A DNA stretch of 64,000 nucleotides. Origin: Gammaproteobacteria bacterium. GTDB taxonomy: Bacteria > Pseudomonadota > Gammaproteobacteria > Xanthomonadales > Wenzhouxiangellaceae. Where the stretch lies: NCBI GenBank assembly GCA_018819105.1, contig JAHJQV010000033.1, positions 1 to 64,000 of the forward strand, in the 5' to 3' direction. Position numbers and translations under genes: made by a program. The notes under the pieces are model-generated. The model saw only the letters and a program-made list of their open reading frames with translations, searched no databases and was not told the origin of the DNA. Below are positions 18,672 to 27,728 of this stretch, piece by piece; position 1 is the stretch's first letter; each line of letters begins with the position of its first letter.

Positions 18672-19217
18672 TCAATCGTTGTCATCTTGTGCCATCGTCT
18701 GTTTCAGCTCGCGGGCCCCGCGGTAGGCCAGGTTGTGCGCCCGATGCTTGTCACATTGCATCAGCTCGGCGATCTCGGCGGCATTGAAGCCCTGCAGATA
18801 CAGTGCCACAGCGCGCGCCCGGTCAGGCGGCAGTGCCTTGATTGCGGCACGCAGTCTGGCACTGCGCAAACCGGCATCGAGCTGCTGTTCCGGTCCCGGC
18901 AGATCGGCATCCAGACGCTCCAGGATGTCCTCGCTGTCGTCGCCATGCTCGCGCTGCGCATGGGCCAGCGTGCCGCGGTGGCGTCGCAAACAGTCAATGA
19001 TGGCGCTGTTCACGACCCTCATGTAGTAAGACGTATTGAAGCTGGAATTGTTGTCACGCTGACAGGTCTCCCAGACCCGTATGCGCACCTCCTGCAATAG
19101 GTCATCGGCCGCCAGTGCAATGTCTCTGGAACGGTGCCGGGATACCGCCGCCCGCACGGGGCCGGCGATTTTTTGCCACAACTGCTCGAAATCGCGCTGT
19201 TGATCTGCATCGCCCAT
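18672..19217 (-). CDS. RNA polymerase sigma factor, ECF-type
   Basis: A 181-residue sigma factor with only regions 2 and 4. Region 2 covers about residues 10-75 (DDLLQEVRIRVWETC, YYMRVVNSAIIDCLRRHR). Region 4 near the C-terminus reads RAVALYLQGFNAAEIAELM then a helix-turn-helix with AHNLAYRGARELK. It is third in an operon after the S9 peptidase and glutathione transferase genes (24-base gap), with the putative anti-sigma factor 63 bases downstream. Target promoters are unknown. Confidence 0.8.
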   Translation of the reverse strand: MGDADQQRDFEQLWQKIAGPVRAAVSRHRSRDIALAADDLLQEVRIRVWETCQRDNNSSFNTSYYMRVVNSAIIDCLRRHRGTLAHAQREHGDDSEDILERLDADLPGPEQQLDAGLRSARLRAAIKALPPDRARAVALYLQGFNAAEIAELMQCDKHRAHNLAYRGARELKQTMAQDDND

Positions 19218-19241
19218 ACAAGCCGCCCGGCTGGATACAGC

Positions 19242-19913
19242 TCAGGAAAAATCCAGATCCAGCGCACCCACCCTGGCCTCCACGCTTTGCCATGCGGGCC
19301 GCGCCTCACAGCGCTGCAGCCAGTCACTGATGCTGGCATAGCCGCTGAGCAGATCACGCGCCCGGCAGGCCTGCAGCGGAAAACTCAGCATGACATCGGC
19401 GGCACTGAAAGCCTCCCCGGCCAGCCAGTGCTGACGCTGCAGTTCGGCATCGACAAAGGCCAGATGCTTGTGCAACTGCGGATCAATGAAGCTTTGCATG
19501 GCACCGGCACTGATCGCCCTGGCCACCGGTCGCACAAAGAACGGCATCGGCTGCTGCGGCAGTTTGCTGAACACCAGCCGCAGCAGCATCGGCGGCATCA
19601 ACGAGCCTTCGGCATAGTGCAACCAGAAGCTAAACTGGCGTCCGGCAGCACTGTCTGCAGGAGGCCGCAAGTCAGTCGGTGCCGCCAGTGCCAGCAGGTA
19701 TTCGAAAATGGCACCGGTCTCGGCGACGACGATGTCATCGTGCTCGATCACCGGCGACTTGCCCAGCGGATGCACGCGCGCCAGCGACTTTGGTGCCAGC
19801 ATGGTTTTGCGATCGCGCTGATAGTGCTTGACCTCGTAATCAAGCTGCAGCTCTTCCAGCAGCCACAGCACCCGGTGCGAACGCGACTTTTCCAGGTGAT
19901 GGACAATGATCAT
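19242..19913 (-). CDS. Glutathione S-transferase family protein
   Basis: A 223-residue cytosolic protein. The N-terminal thioredoxin-like domain begins MIIVHHLEKSRSHRVLWLLE, with the catalytic serine probably in EKSRSHR. It has the glutathione-binding cis-proline motif HPLGKSPVI and ETGAI (about residues 50-70). The C-terminal helical domain includes AGEAFSAADVMLSFPL with the conserved N-cap aspartate. The start overlaps the stop of the S9 peptidase gene (ATGA). The substrate is not predictable. Confidence 0.88.
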   Translation of the reverse strand: MIIVHHLEKSRSHRVLWLLEELQLDYEVKHYQRDRKTMLAPKSLARVHPLGKSPVIEHDDIVVAETGAIFEYLLALAAPTDLRPPADSAAGRQFSFWLHYAEGSLMPPMLLRLVFSKLPQQPMPFFVRPVARAISAGAMQSFIDPQLHKHLAFVDAELQRQHWLAGEAFSAADVMLSFPLQACRARDLLSGYASISDWLQRCEARPAWQSVEARVGALDLDFS

Positions 19914-22009
19914 GGCCGTGCTCCGGCGCTGTCCGTCACCGCGTCGACGGGGCTACGGTAGCGCTCAAACCAGCTCAGGATCGCCGCCACCTTGGCCACC
20001 AGATTGCTCGGCCGGTTGGCGATGCCATGCGAGGCTCCGGGAATGCGCACCAGCGCCGTCTCCACCCGCGCCAGCTTGAGTGCGGTGTAGTATTGTTCGG
20101 ATTCCGAGATCGGCGTGCGGTAATCGACTTCTCCGGTCAACAGCATGGTCGGTGTTGTCACATTGCCCACCAGCGACAGCGGCGAATAACGCTGGTAGGT
20201 GGCGGGATCTTCCCACGGCAGCTGCTTGAACCAGTAATTGGCGGCAAAAGCCGGCAGATCTGCAGTCAGTAACCAGCTGGTCCAGTTGATCACCGGCTTG
20301 GCCACCACCGCTGCGGCAAAGCGGTCGGTGTTGCCGACGATCCAGGCGCTGAGCACCCCGCCACCGCTGCCGCCGGTGACAAACAATTGCTCGGGATCAA
20401 CGAAACCACGCTGCAGCACCGCGTCCACACCGGACATCAGATCGTCGTAATCATGGCTGGGGTAATTCTTGTCGATGTAATTGCCAAAGGTTTCGCCATA
20501 GCCCGCACTGCCGCGCGGATTCATGTACAGCACCACATAACCGGCTGCTGCAAACAGCTGCAGTTCGGCGCTGAACACATCACCGTAGCTGGCAAACGGG
20601 CCACCGTGAATCTCCAGGATCAGCGGGTACTTACGGTCCGGATCAAACTCCGGCGGGGTGATGATCCAGCCCTGCAGATCAAGGCCATCGTGGGACGACT
20701 GAAAACGGAATTCCTCCACCGCGCCCAGTTGCTTGTAGCGAAACAGGTCGTCATTGACGCGTGTCAGGCGCTTGTCCCTGCCCGCGCTGCCGACCGCCAG
20801 ATCGGCGGGATGGGTGGCATCACCCAGGGTGTAGGCATAGCGCCCGTTGGCTGCCACGGAAAAATCGGCAGCATTGTACGGGCGACCCAGCGACAGCCCG
20901 CCCAGACCACCGGTGACCTGACGGAAGTTGCCCTGCAGATTCAGATGGCCGATGTAGTCATGCCCCTGATCGGTGTACTGGAAATACAGTCCGCGGCTGC
21001 GGCCATCCCACTGAATGTTACCGATGTCGCGTGCGAACTCTGCCGACAGCAGACGCTGTTCACTGCCATCGGCACGCATCAGATACAGCCGGCTGTTCTG
21101 ATAGCCGAGGTAGCGGTCATCAAACCCCAGATAGGCAATCCACTGGCCATCCGGCGACGGCACCGGACTGCGATCGGGACCGGCGCGGTCGGTCAGTGCG
21201 GTGATCTCGCCAGTGCTCATATCCAGCCGGTGGATTTCACTGTTCAGCGGATTGTATTCGGCATCCTCGTGCGCATTGGCGGCAAACAACAGCGCCTGGT
21301 CATCGACACTCCAAACCGCCCCGGCATGATGGTGATCGCCGTCGGTGAGCTGACGCGGCGTGCCGCCGGTGACCGGCAGCACAAACAACTGGCGCTTGCC
21401 CGGCGCCAGGTAGCCGCCGCCATCGCTACGGTAATTCAGATCATCAATATAGACCGGCGGCTTGTTCCACTCGGCACCGTCGGGCTTGGCCGGCATTTTC
21501 AGCACCTTGTCGGGGCTGGCCGGAACGAACATGCTGAAGGCGATCTGCTCATCATCGTGGGACCAGGCGGCATTGCCGGGTGCCTGCGCGGTATTGGTCA
21601 GCTGCATCACCTCGCGCGATGCCAGCCACATGACATGCAATTGCGGCTTGCCGCTGCGGTTGGAACGAAACAGCAGACGGCTGCCATCGTGTGACCAGCG
21701 TGGTGCGCTGTCGCTGAAATTGCCGCTGGTCAAGGGCCGCTGCTGACGGCCCTCGAAATCGCTCAGCCACAGGTTGCTGTGCTGCTGATCGGTCATCACA
21801 TCGCTGAAGTGCCGCACATAGACAACGCGTTCGCCGTCCGGCGAAATCTGCGCATCAGAAATGTATTCCAGATTGAACACATCCAGCATTTCCAGCCGCT
21901 TGGACAGGGCCGGGTTGACGACTTCAGCTGCTGGCGTCGCCGGCATGGCTGCGGCTGTCATCAGCAGTATGAACATCAGCCTGAAGCAAGGAGATGTGAA
22001 GTGGGGCAT
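19910..22009 (-). CDS. S9 family serine peptidase (acylaminoacyl/dipeptidyl peptidase type)
   Basis: A 699-residue exported peptidase. The first 28 residues form a signal peptide ending in TPAAE. A beta-propeller of PD40-type repeats (for example DSAPRWSHDGSRLLFRSNRSG) fills about 50-400. The C-terminal alpha/beta hydrolase domain carries the nucleophile in TGGSGGG, an aspartate in TGEVDYRTP and a histidine in GASHGI, in the right order for a complete triad. First gene of a minus-strand operon with glutathione transferase, sigma and anti-sigma genes. Likely periplasmic peptide degradation. Confidence 0.9.
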   Translation of the reverse strand: MPHFTSPCFRLMFILLMTAAAMPATPAAEVVNPALSKRLEMLDVFNLEYISDAQISPDGERVVYVRHFSDVMTDQQHSNLWLSDFEGRQQRPLTSGNFSDSAPRWSHDGSRLLFRSNRSGKPQLHVMWLASREVMQLTNTAQAPGNAAWSHDDEQIAFSMFVPASPDKVLKMPAKPDGAEWNKPPVYIDDLNYRSDGGGYLAPGKRQLFVLPVTGGTPRQLTDGDHHHAGAVWSVDDQALLFAANAHEDAEYNPLNSEIHRLDMSTGEITALTDRAGPDRSPVPSPDGQWIAYLGFDDRYLGYQNSRLYLMRADGSEQRLLSAEFARDIGNIQWDGRSRGLYFQYTDQGHDYIGHLNLQGNFRQVTGGLGGLSLGRPYNAADFSVAANGRYAYTLGDATHPADLAVGSAGRDKRLTRVNDDLFRYKQLGAVEEFRFQSSHDGLDLQGWIITPPEFDPDRKYPLILEIHGGPFASYGDVFSAELQLFAAAGYVVLYMNPRGSAGYGETFGNYIDKNYPSHDYDDLMSGVDAVLQRGFVDPEQLFVTGGSGGGVLSAWIVGNTDRFAAAVVAKPVINWTSWLLTADLPAFAANYWFKQLPWEDPATYQRYSPLSLVGNVTTPTMLLTGEVDYRTPISESEQYYTALKLARVETALVRIPGASHGIANRPSNLVAKVAAILSWFERYRSPVDAVTDSAGARP

Positions 22010-22156
22010 GGTCGTGTTCCGTGGCAGTGAATCAGACTGCTATGCTAGCGCAGATCATCAGCGACGGCATCCGCCGTCTGCACAGCCGCTGATGCCGCGG
22101 CACGCCTGGTCGACAACAGTGGCATCCGAAGCTGCGGCGCGGCAGAATAGCCAGCC

Positions 22157-23086
22157 ATGAACAGCAAGTCATCTCTGGCCGGCAACAGCTTGCGCATTCC
22201 ACAGTTGCGGCCTCAGCAGCATTGCGACGCACCGAGCGCAGACCCCGCACAACTGCAGGCTTGGCTGCAGCAGCATGCGCGCGTGCTGGTGCTGACCGGT
22301 GCCGGCTGCAGCACCGCTTCCGGCATTCCGGCCTACCGTGATCACAGCGGCAGCTGGCAGCGTCGGGATCCGATCATGTACCAGGACTTCATGCGAGCTG
22401 GCAGCAGCCGCCGGCGCTATTGGGCGCGCTCATTTCTGGGCTGGCCGGTGTTGCAGCAGGCCCGACCCAATGCCGCGCATCACGCCCTGGCCAGGCTGGC
22501 AGCGGACAAACGACTGGGACCACTGATCACGCAGAACGTGGACGGTCTACACCAGTTGGCCGGACATGATCAGGTGATCAACCTGCATGGCAGTCTGTCC
22601 AGCGTGCGCTGCCTGCAGTGCGGCGCGATATCACCACGTCAGCAGCTGCAGCAACGGCTCACAGCGATGAACAACGACTGGCAGGCCCGGCTGCTGGGCA
22701 TCAATCCCGATGGCGATGCGGAACTGGATGTCCGCGCCTACCCCGGTTTCCGGGTTGCCGACTGCATCGACTGTGGCGGCATGCTGAAACCCGATGTCGT
22801 GTTTTTCGGTGAGTCGGTGCCGGCCCAGCGGATTGCTGCGATCAATCAGGCCATCAGCGACTGCGATGCGATACTCAGCATCGGCACGTCGCTGGTGGTT
22901 TGGTCGGGTTATCGCATCGTGCGCGACGTGGTCGCCCAGGGCAAGCCGGCGGTGGCGATCAATCAGGGCCGCACCCGTGCCGATGCGCTGCTGCAGTTCA
23001 AACTGCATGCCGACTGCAGCCAGGTGCTCAGTGCCATCATGCCCGCGTCAGAACAGGCCGGAACCATCAGGCGATCAGCTGGGTAG
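22157..23086 (+). CDS. NAD-dependent protein deacylase, Sir2 family
   Basis: A 309-residue sirtuin that uses NAD+ to remove acyl groups from lysines. GAGCSTASGIPAYRD starts near residue 48, TQNVDGLH follows, and the catalytic histidine lies in NLHGSL. Two CxxC pairs (CLQCG and CIDCG) form the zinc site. The spacing and KPDVVFFGE resemble SIRT4-like class II sirtuins. Its 3' end overlaps that of the convergent ugd gene by 20 bases. Confidence 0.9.
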   Translation: MNSKSSLAGNSLRIPQLRPQQHCDAPSADPAQLQAWLQQHARVLVLTGAGCSTASGIPAYRDHSGSWQRRDPIMYQDFMRAGSSRRRYWARSFLGWPVLQQARPNAAHHALARLAADKRLGPLITQNVDGLHQLAGHDQVINLHGSLSSVRCLQCGAISPRQQLQQRLTAMNNDWQARLLGINPDGDAELDVRAYPGFRVADCIDCGGMLKPDVVFFGESVPAQRIAAINQAISDCDAILSIGTSLVVWSGYRIVRDVVAQGKPAVAINQGRTRADALLQFKLHADCSQVLSAIMPASEQAGTIRRSAG

Positions 23087-24461
23087 GCAAGCCGTCCGGC
23101 TGTGTCCGGGGGGCTGCGCGTCGCGCTGGCAGAGCCCGACCGATGGCGTAGTGCACCAGACCGGCTTCGGCCACTGCAATCGGATCGTAGATGTTGCGGC
23201 CATCGACCAGTACCGGGTGTTTGAGCAGACTCACCATGCGCCGGAAGTCCGGACTCCAGAAGCATTTCCACTCGGTCACCAGCACCACCGCATCGGCATC
23301 TTCCAGCGCCCGGTAAGGATCGCGCAGCAACTGTAGCTGACGGCTGCGCAGCTGCGCCTGATAGGCACTGCGGATCGCCGCCATCGCTTTGGGATCATAA
23401 GCCTGGACTGCAGCGCCCTGCGCCCACAGCGCTTCCATCAGCACCCTGGACGGCGCGGCGCGGATGTCGTCGGTACCGGGTTTGAACGCCAGCCCCCACA
23501 ACGCCACCCGACGTCCGCGCAGATCGCCGTCGAAATGCTCCAGCAACAGACTGAACAGGCGGGTTTTCTGCTGCCGGTTCACCTCCTGAATCGCCTGCAG
23601 CATGCGCGCGTCGACACCGGCATCCTGGGCCACAAACTGCAGCGCGGAAAGGTCCTTGGGAAAACAGGAACCACCGAACCCGGCACCCGCATAGAGAAAC
23701 GGGTAGCCGATGCGCGGATCAGAGCCAATGCCGATGCGCACCTGCTCGATGTCGGCACCAACGGCATCGGCAATGGCTGCCATTTCGTTCATGAAGCTGA
23801 TGCGTGCGGCGAGCATGGCGTTGGCGGCATACTTGCTCAGTTCTGCCGAGGCAATGTCCATCACCAGCAGCTTCTGGTGATTGCGGTTGAATGGCGCATA
23901 CAAGCGACGCAGCAACTGCTCTGCGCGCTGGGTTACCACCCCGATGATGATGCGATCAGGGCGCTGGAAGTCGGTCACCGCAGCCCCTTCCTTGAGAAAC
24001 TCCGGATTGAAGGCAATGTCTGGCAGTGGCGGATTGCCAGCGCTCTCGCGCAAATCGTTGATTCGCGCCAGCAGTGCCTGCGTGGTGCCGCTGGGAACGG
24101 TGGACTTGACCACCAGCAGCGCATCCCGGCGCACCTGGTTGGCAAGGCTGTCGGCAACTGCCGTCACCGCAGCAAGATCACAGCTGCCATCGTCGGCGAC
24201 GGGAGTGCCCACGGCAATGAAAACGATGTCGGCGGTGGCCACCGAACAGGTCATGGAATGGGTGAATTCAATTCTGCCGGCAGCCTGATTGTCCTTGATA
24301 AGTTTTTTCAGACCGGGTTCGTAAATCGGCATCTTGCCTTCCAGCATCCGACGAATACGCTGTTCGTCTGCGTCCATCGCCAGCACGTGGTTGCCCACTT
24401 CCGCCAGACAGGCCGCAGTGGTCAGGCCCACATAACCACAGCCGATGATTGCAATGCGCAT
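23067..24461 (-). CDS. ugd: UDP-glucose 6-dehydrogenase
   Basis: A 464-residue NAD-dependent enzyme oxidising UDP-glucose to UDP-glucuronate for surface polysaccharides. The Rossmann motif is IIGCGYVGLTTAACLAE at the N-terminus. The catalytic cysteine lies in GAGFGGSCFPKDL, and FKPGTDDIRAAPS matches the C-terminal UDP-binding domain. Length is standard. A UDP-mannose/GDP-mannose relative is the main alternative. It is convergent with the sirtuin gene. Confidence 0.88.
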   Translation of the reverse strand: MRIAIIGCGYVGLTTAACLAEVGNHVLAMDADEQRIRRMLEGKMPIYEPGLKKLIKDNQAAGRIEFTHSMTCSVATADIVFIAVGTPVADDGSCDLAAVTAVADSLANQVRRDALLVVKSTVPSGTTQALLARINDLRESAGNPPLPDIAFNPEFLKEGAAVTDFQRPDRIIIGVVTQRAEQLLRRLYAPFNRNHQKLLVMDIASAELSKYAANAMLAARISFMNEMAAIADAVGADIEQVRIGIGSDPRIGYPFLYAGAGFGGSCFPKDLSALQFVAQDAGVDARMLQAIQEVNRQQKTRLFSLLLEHFDGDLRGRRVALWGLAFKPGTDDIRAAPSRVLMEALWAQGAAVQAYDPKAMAAIRSAYQAQLRSRQLQLLRDPYRALEDADAVVLVTEWKCFWSPDFRRMVSLLKHPVLVDGRNIYDPIAVAEAGLVHYAIGRALPARRAAPRTQPDGLPTQLIA

Positions 24462-24558
24462 GCTCTGATTCCGTTACGATGGTATTCTCTTTCACCAAGC
24501 ATATGTCATCATCGTGACAGAAATATGGCAGCACCGGCGGCAACTTGCTGCGGCCGGG

Positions 24559-24578
24559 TCATGAATAATCCGGGTTAA
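24559..24578. repeat. Solo terminal repeat of the CTAG-bounded element family
   Basis: TCATGAATAATCCGGGTTAA matches the family right end TCATGAATAATGCGGGCTAG at 17 of 20 positions. No other part of the element is near it. It stands six bases before the rimB start codon and may affect its leader. Confidence 0.5.
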
Positions 24579-24584
24579 ACAACA

Positions 24585-25028
24585 ATGAAACATCCCACCA
24601 TTATCATCGGTGCCTGTGAGTGGATCGGCCTGCCCGATCTGGGGGTGAACCGCTTGCGTGCCAGAATTGATACCGGCGCCAAGACCTCAGCCCTGCATGT
24701 CAGTGATCTGGAGCCGTTCCGCAAGCGTGGCCAGGACTGGCTGCGGTTTCGTGTTCCGGTGGGTACGCCGCGCCCGAACCGCTATGTTGACTGTGAAGCG
24801 AAAATGGTGAATGTGCGCAAGGTTCGCAACACTTCCGGCGAACTGGAAGAGCGTTTCTGCATCGACACCAGGATAATGATCGGCTTTACCCAGTGGAATG
24901 CCGAGATCACCCTGACATGCCGCAAAAAAATGCGTTATCGTATGCTGCTGGGTCGCACAGCCATGAGCCACCATGCGCTGGTCGATCCAGGCAGTCGCTA
25001 CATTCAGGGCTTTCCCAGCCAACCTTGA
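24585..25028 (+). CDS. rimB: RimB-type putative ATP-dependent zinc protease (retropepsin-like)
   Basis: A 147-residue protein of the family that usually neighbours rimK (formerly DUF785). The retropepsin-like motif [12 protein letters not shown] (about residues 27-38) contains the catalytic aspartate; RMLLGRTAM and DPGSRY follow. In Pseudomonas, RimB works with RimK on glutamate tails of ribosomal protein bS6; here it precedes rimK by 29 bases, so the same role is likely. Confidence 0.85.
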   Translation: MKHPTIIIGACEWIGLPDLGVNRLRARIDTGAKTSALHVSDLEPFRKRGQDWLRFRVPVGTPRPNRYVDCEAKMVNVRKVRNTSGELEERFCIDTRIMIGFTQWNAEITLTCRKKMRYRMLLGRTAMSHHALVDPGSRYIQGFPSQP

Positions 25029-25057
25029 CATCACCTGCAGGCCGTCGCACAAGCATC

Positions 25058-25963
25058 ATGAAAATAACCATCCTGTCACGCAGCAAACGCATCTACTCCA
25101 CCGCCCGCTTGCTGGAGGCGGGCATTGCGCGTGGCCACGATGTACAGGTGGTGGACACGCTGCGCTGCTACATGAACATTGTCAGCCATCGCCCGCTGAT
25201 TCATTACAAGGGCGAGGTGGTGGAAAAGCCGGATGCAGTGATTCCGCGCATAGGTGCGTCGGTGACTTTCTATGGCACAGCCGTGTTGCGCCAGTTTGAA
25301 ATGATCGGCACCTTTCCGTTGAATGAGTCGGTCGCCATCAGCCGCTCGCGGGACAAGCTGCGCTCCCTGCAGCTGCTGTCGCGTCGCGGGCTGGGTCTGC
25401 CGGTTACCGGCTTTTGCCGCTCTCCCGACGACATCGATGATCTGATCAAGATGGTGGGCGGTGCCCCGCTGGTGATCAAGTTGCTGGAAGGCACCCAGGG
25501 CATCGGTGTGGTGCTGGCGGAAACGCGCAAGGCTGCAGAAAGCGTGATTGAGGCGTTCATGGGTTTGAACGCCAACATCATGGTGCAGGAATACATCAAG
25601 GAAGCCGGTGGTGCCGACATCCGCTGCTTTGTCGTCGGCGGCAAGGTGGTGGCCGCCATGCGCCGCCAGGCTCAGCCGGGCGAATTTCGCTCCAACCTGC
25701 ATCGCGGCGGCACTGCGGAAGTGGTCAAGATCACGCCGGAAGAGCGCAGCACGGCAGTGCGTGCAGCCAAAGTCATGGGGCTGAACGTGGCAGGGGTCGA
25801 TCTGCTGCGCTCCAACCATGGCCCGGTGGTGATGGAAGTCAATTCCTCACCGGGCCTGGAAGGCATCGAGGCGGTGACCGGCAAGGACATCGCCGGCATG
25901 ATCATCGGTTTTCTGGAAAACCATGCCGCCGAGAAGAAAACCCGCACCAAGGGCAAGGGTTGA
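25058..25963 (+). CDS. rimK: Alpha-L-glutamate ligase RimK
   Basis: A 301-residue ATP-grasp enzyme that adds glutamates to the C-terminus of ribosomal protein bS6. Characteristic segments are [16 protein letters not shown] at the start, [11 protein letters not shown], the ATP-grasp loop [10 protein letters not shown] and the metal site [15 protein letters not shown] start at ATG 25058, which matches the family; the frame is open further upstream. The stop overlaps the TTG start of the next gene. Confidence 0.93.
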   Translation: MKITILSRSKRIYSTARLLEAGIARGHDVQVVDTLRCYMNIVSHRPLIHYKGEVVEKPDAVIPRIGASVTFYGTAVLRQFEMIGTFPLNESVAISRSRDKLRSLQLLSRRGLGLPVTGFCRSPDDIDDLIKMVGGAPLVIKLLEGTQGIGVVLAETRKAAESVIEAFMGLNANIMVQEYIKEAGGADIRCFVVGGKVVAAMRRQAQPGEFRSNLHRGGTAEVVKITPEERSTAVRAAKVMGLNVAGVDLLRSNHGPVVMEVNSSPGLEGIEAVTGKDIAGMIIGFLENHAAEKKTRTKGKG

Positions 25964-27636
25964 ACCAGGGCGTTCTGCAACAGGCCATCGCGCAATTAAA
26001 TTCCGGGCATGGCCGCGCCGCTGCAGAGCTGGCACTGGACATGCTGCAGCAACAGCCCGGCAACCTGCAGGCCATGGCCATTGCTGGTGCCGCGCTGGGT
26101 CAAAGCGGTGATTACAACCAGGCGCGCTACTGGCTGCAGCAACTGCTGCAACGCCAGCCCGACAACATCCATGCACTGATCAACCTGGCCCAGGTGTGTG
26201 GTCATCTGCGCCAGCCGGACGCCGCCATCGGCTGTCTGCAACGTGTTTTGCAACTGCAGGCCAACAATCATCGCGCCCGCTTGCAACTCGCCCGCGCCTT
26301 ACAGCAGAACGGCCAACCGGTGCAGGCCCAGGCGCAGCTGCAGCAACTGTTGCAGACAAACCCCGATCACCTCGATGCGCTGGCCATGCAGGCCGAACTG
26401 AATCAGTCCAGAGGACACACCGGGCAGGCCAGGCAGGGTTATCTGCAGGTGCTGCAGCAACAGCCCGGGCACGTTGTCGCCAGCCTTGGGCTGGCAGCGC
26501 TGGAACTGAACGACGGTGCGGCGGCAGACGCCCTGCATCGTCTCGAACAGCTACTGCAGCACAGCCAGCTCAGTGCACGCAACGAGGCCATCGCCAGACA
26601 GCGCATGGGCATGGCGCAGCAGTCATTGGGTGAGTATGCCCTGGCCTTTGCGGCCTTCCAGCACGCCAACAGCCTGTTGCAGAATCTGCCCGAATGCAGC
26701 TTGCCGCGAGACAGCGAATCAACTGTCGCCAGCAGTGTTTATGCAACCGGGTTCATCCGCAGATTGCTCAGTGATGTACAGGTTCTGCCCAACGACCAGA
26801 CCGCTGCCAGGAAGACCGCAGCCAGGACCGCGGCGAGCACACCCACAACAAGCGCCGCCGCCACGCGCATTCCCCTGTTTCTGATGGGTTTTCCCCGTTC
26901 CGGCACCACCCTGCTGGAACAGATGCTGATCGCCCATCCAGACATTGACAGCGTCGAGGAAAACGACAACCTGGCTGATCTGCATGATTTGCTGCTGCAG
27001 GCGAACAAGCCCTTGCAGACGGTCATGGCGCTGCCGCCTGAACAGCTGGAAGAATACCGCCGCAGCTACTGGCAAAGGCTGGATGCAGTGCACGCTCAGA
27101 CTGGCGAAGCGCATGCCCAGGCAGGCGTGGTGATCGACAAGCTGCCCCTGAACAGTGTGTTGCTGCCGGTGATTGCGGTGCTGTTCCCGGAGGCAAAAAT
27201 CCTCTTCGCTGTGCGCGATCCGCGCGCTGTGGTGTTCAGTTGCTGGCAGCAGCTGTTTGATCTGAACGAGGCGATGGTGCACTTTCTCAGCCTGCAGGAC
27301 AGCGTCGCCTATTACGATCTGGTCATGCAACTGGCCAGCGCCAGCCTGGCACGGTTGCCGGTTGACTGTCTGCTGTTGCGCCACGAGACTTTATTGCAAC
27401 AGCCGGAAAAAACCCTGCGTGAGGTGCTGGCATTCATCGATCAGCCCTGGAATGAGCAGGTCCTGGATCACCGTCAGCGCGGTGGCAATCGCTTTATTGA
27501 CACACCCAGCGCGCAGCAGATCAGAAAGCCCCTGAATCAAGCCGGAACGCAGCGCTGGCGGCACTATGCCGAACTGTTACCGGAAGAATTCAAACAGCTG
27601 GATGACTGGGCCCGCCATTGGGGCTATGCCGGATGA
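25960..27636 (+). CDS. TPR-repeat protein with C-terminal sulfotransferase domain
   Basis: A 558-residue two-domain protein. The N-terminal 230 residues are alanine/leucine/glutamine-rich helical repeats of about 34 residues (for example [20 protein letters not shown]), typical of TPR. The C-terminal domain begins with [17 protein letters not shown], the 5'-phosphosulfate-binding loop of PAPS sulfotransferases, and has a second PAPS segment [13 protein letters not shown]. The start is TTG at 25960, overlapping the rimK stop; the first ATG is 81 bases further in. Cytosolic; the sulfate acceptor is unknown. Translational coupling suggests a link with the RimB/RimK system. Confidence 0.82.
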   Translation: MNQGVLQQAIAQLNSGHGRAAAELALDMLQQQPGNLQAMAIAGAALGQSGDYNQARYWLQQLLQRQPDNIHALINLAQVCGHLRQPDAAIGCLQRVLQLQANNHRARLQLARALQQNGQPVQAQAQLQQLLQTNPDHLDALAMQAELNQSRGHTGQARQGYLQVLQQQPGHVVASLGLAALELNDGAAADALHRLEQLLQHSQLSARNEAIARQRMGMAQQSLGEYALAFAAFQHANSLLQNLPECSLPRDSESTVASSVYATGFIRRLLSDVQVLPNDQTAARKTAARTAASTPTTSAAATRIPLFLMGFPRSGTTLLEQMLIAHPDIDSVEENDNLADLHDLLLQANKPLQTVMALPPEQLEEYRRSYWQRLDAVHAQTGEAHAQAGVVIDKLPLNSVLLPVIAVLFPEAKILFAVRDPRAVVFSCWQQLFDLNEAMVHFLSLQDSVAYYDLVMQLASASLARLPVDCLLLRHETLLQQPEKTLREVLAFIDQPWNEQVLDHRQRGGNRFIDTPSAQQIRKPLNQAGTQRWRHYAELLPEEFKQLDDWARHWGYAG

Positions 27637-27646
27637 CCGGCATGGC

Positions 27647-27713
27647 CTGGTGTACCCCCCGGACTTGATCCGGGGACATTTCGCTGTGGTGTTTCGCGAC
27701 CGTCATGCGGGCT
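27647..27713. mobile_element. Degenerate remnant of inverted-repeat elements
   Basis: CCCCGGACTTGATCCGGGG (27657-27675) followed by GCTGTGGTGTTTCGCGACCG (27683-27702) matches the interior of the element at 59028-59237. The sequence then jumps to the terminal TCATGCGGGCT (27703-27713). Just before the hairpin, CTGGTGTACCCC resembles the left end of family A (CTAGTGTACCCC). It fills the gap between two convergent genes. Confidence 0.6.
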
Positions 27714-27728
27714 GTTTCTGAACGGCTT

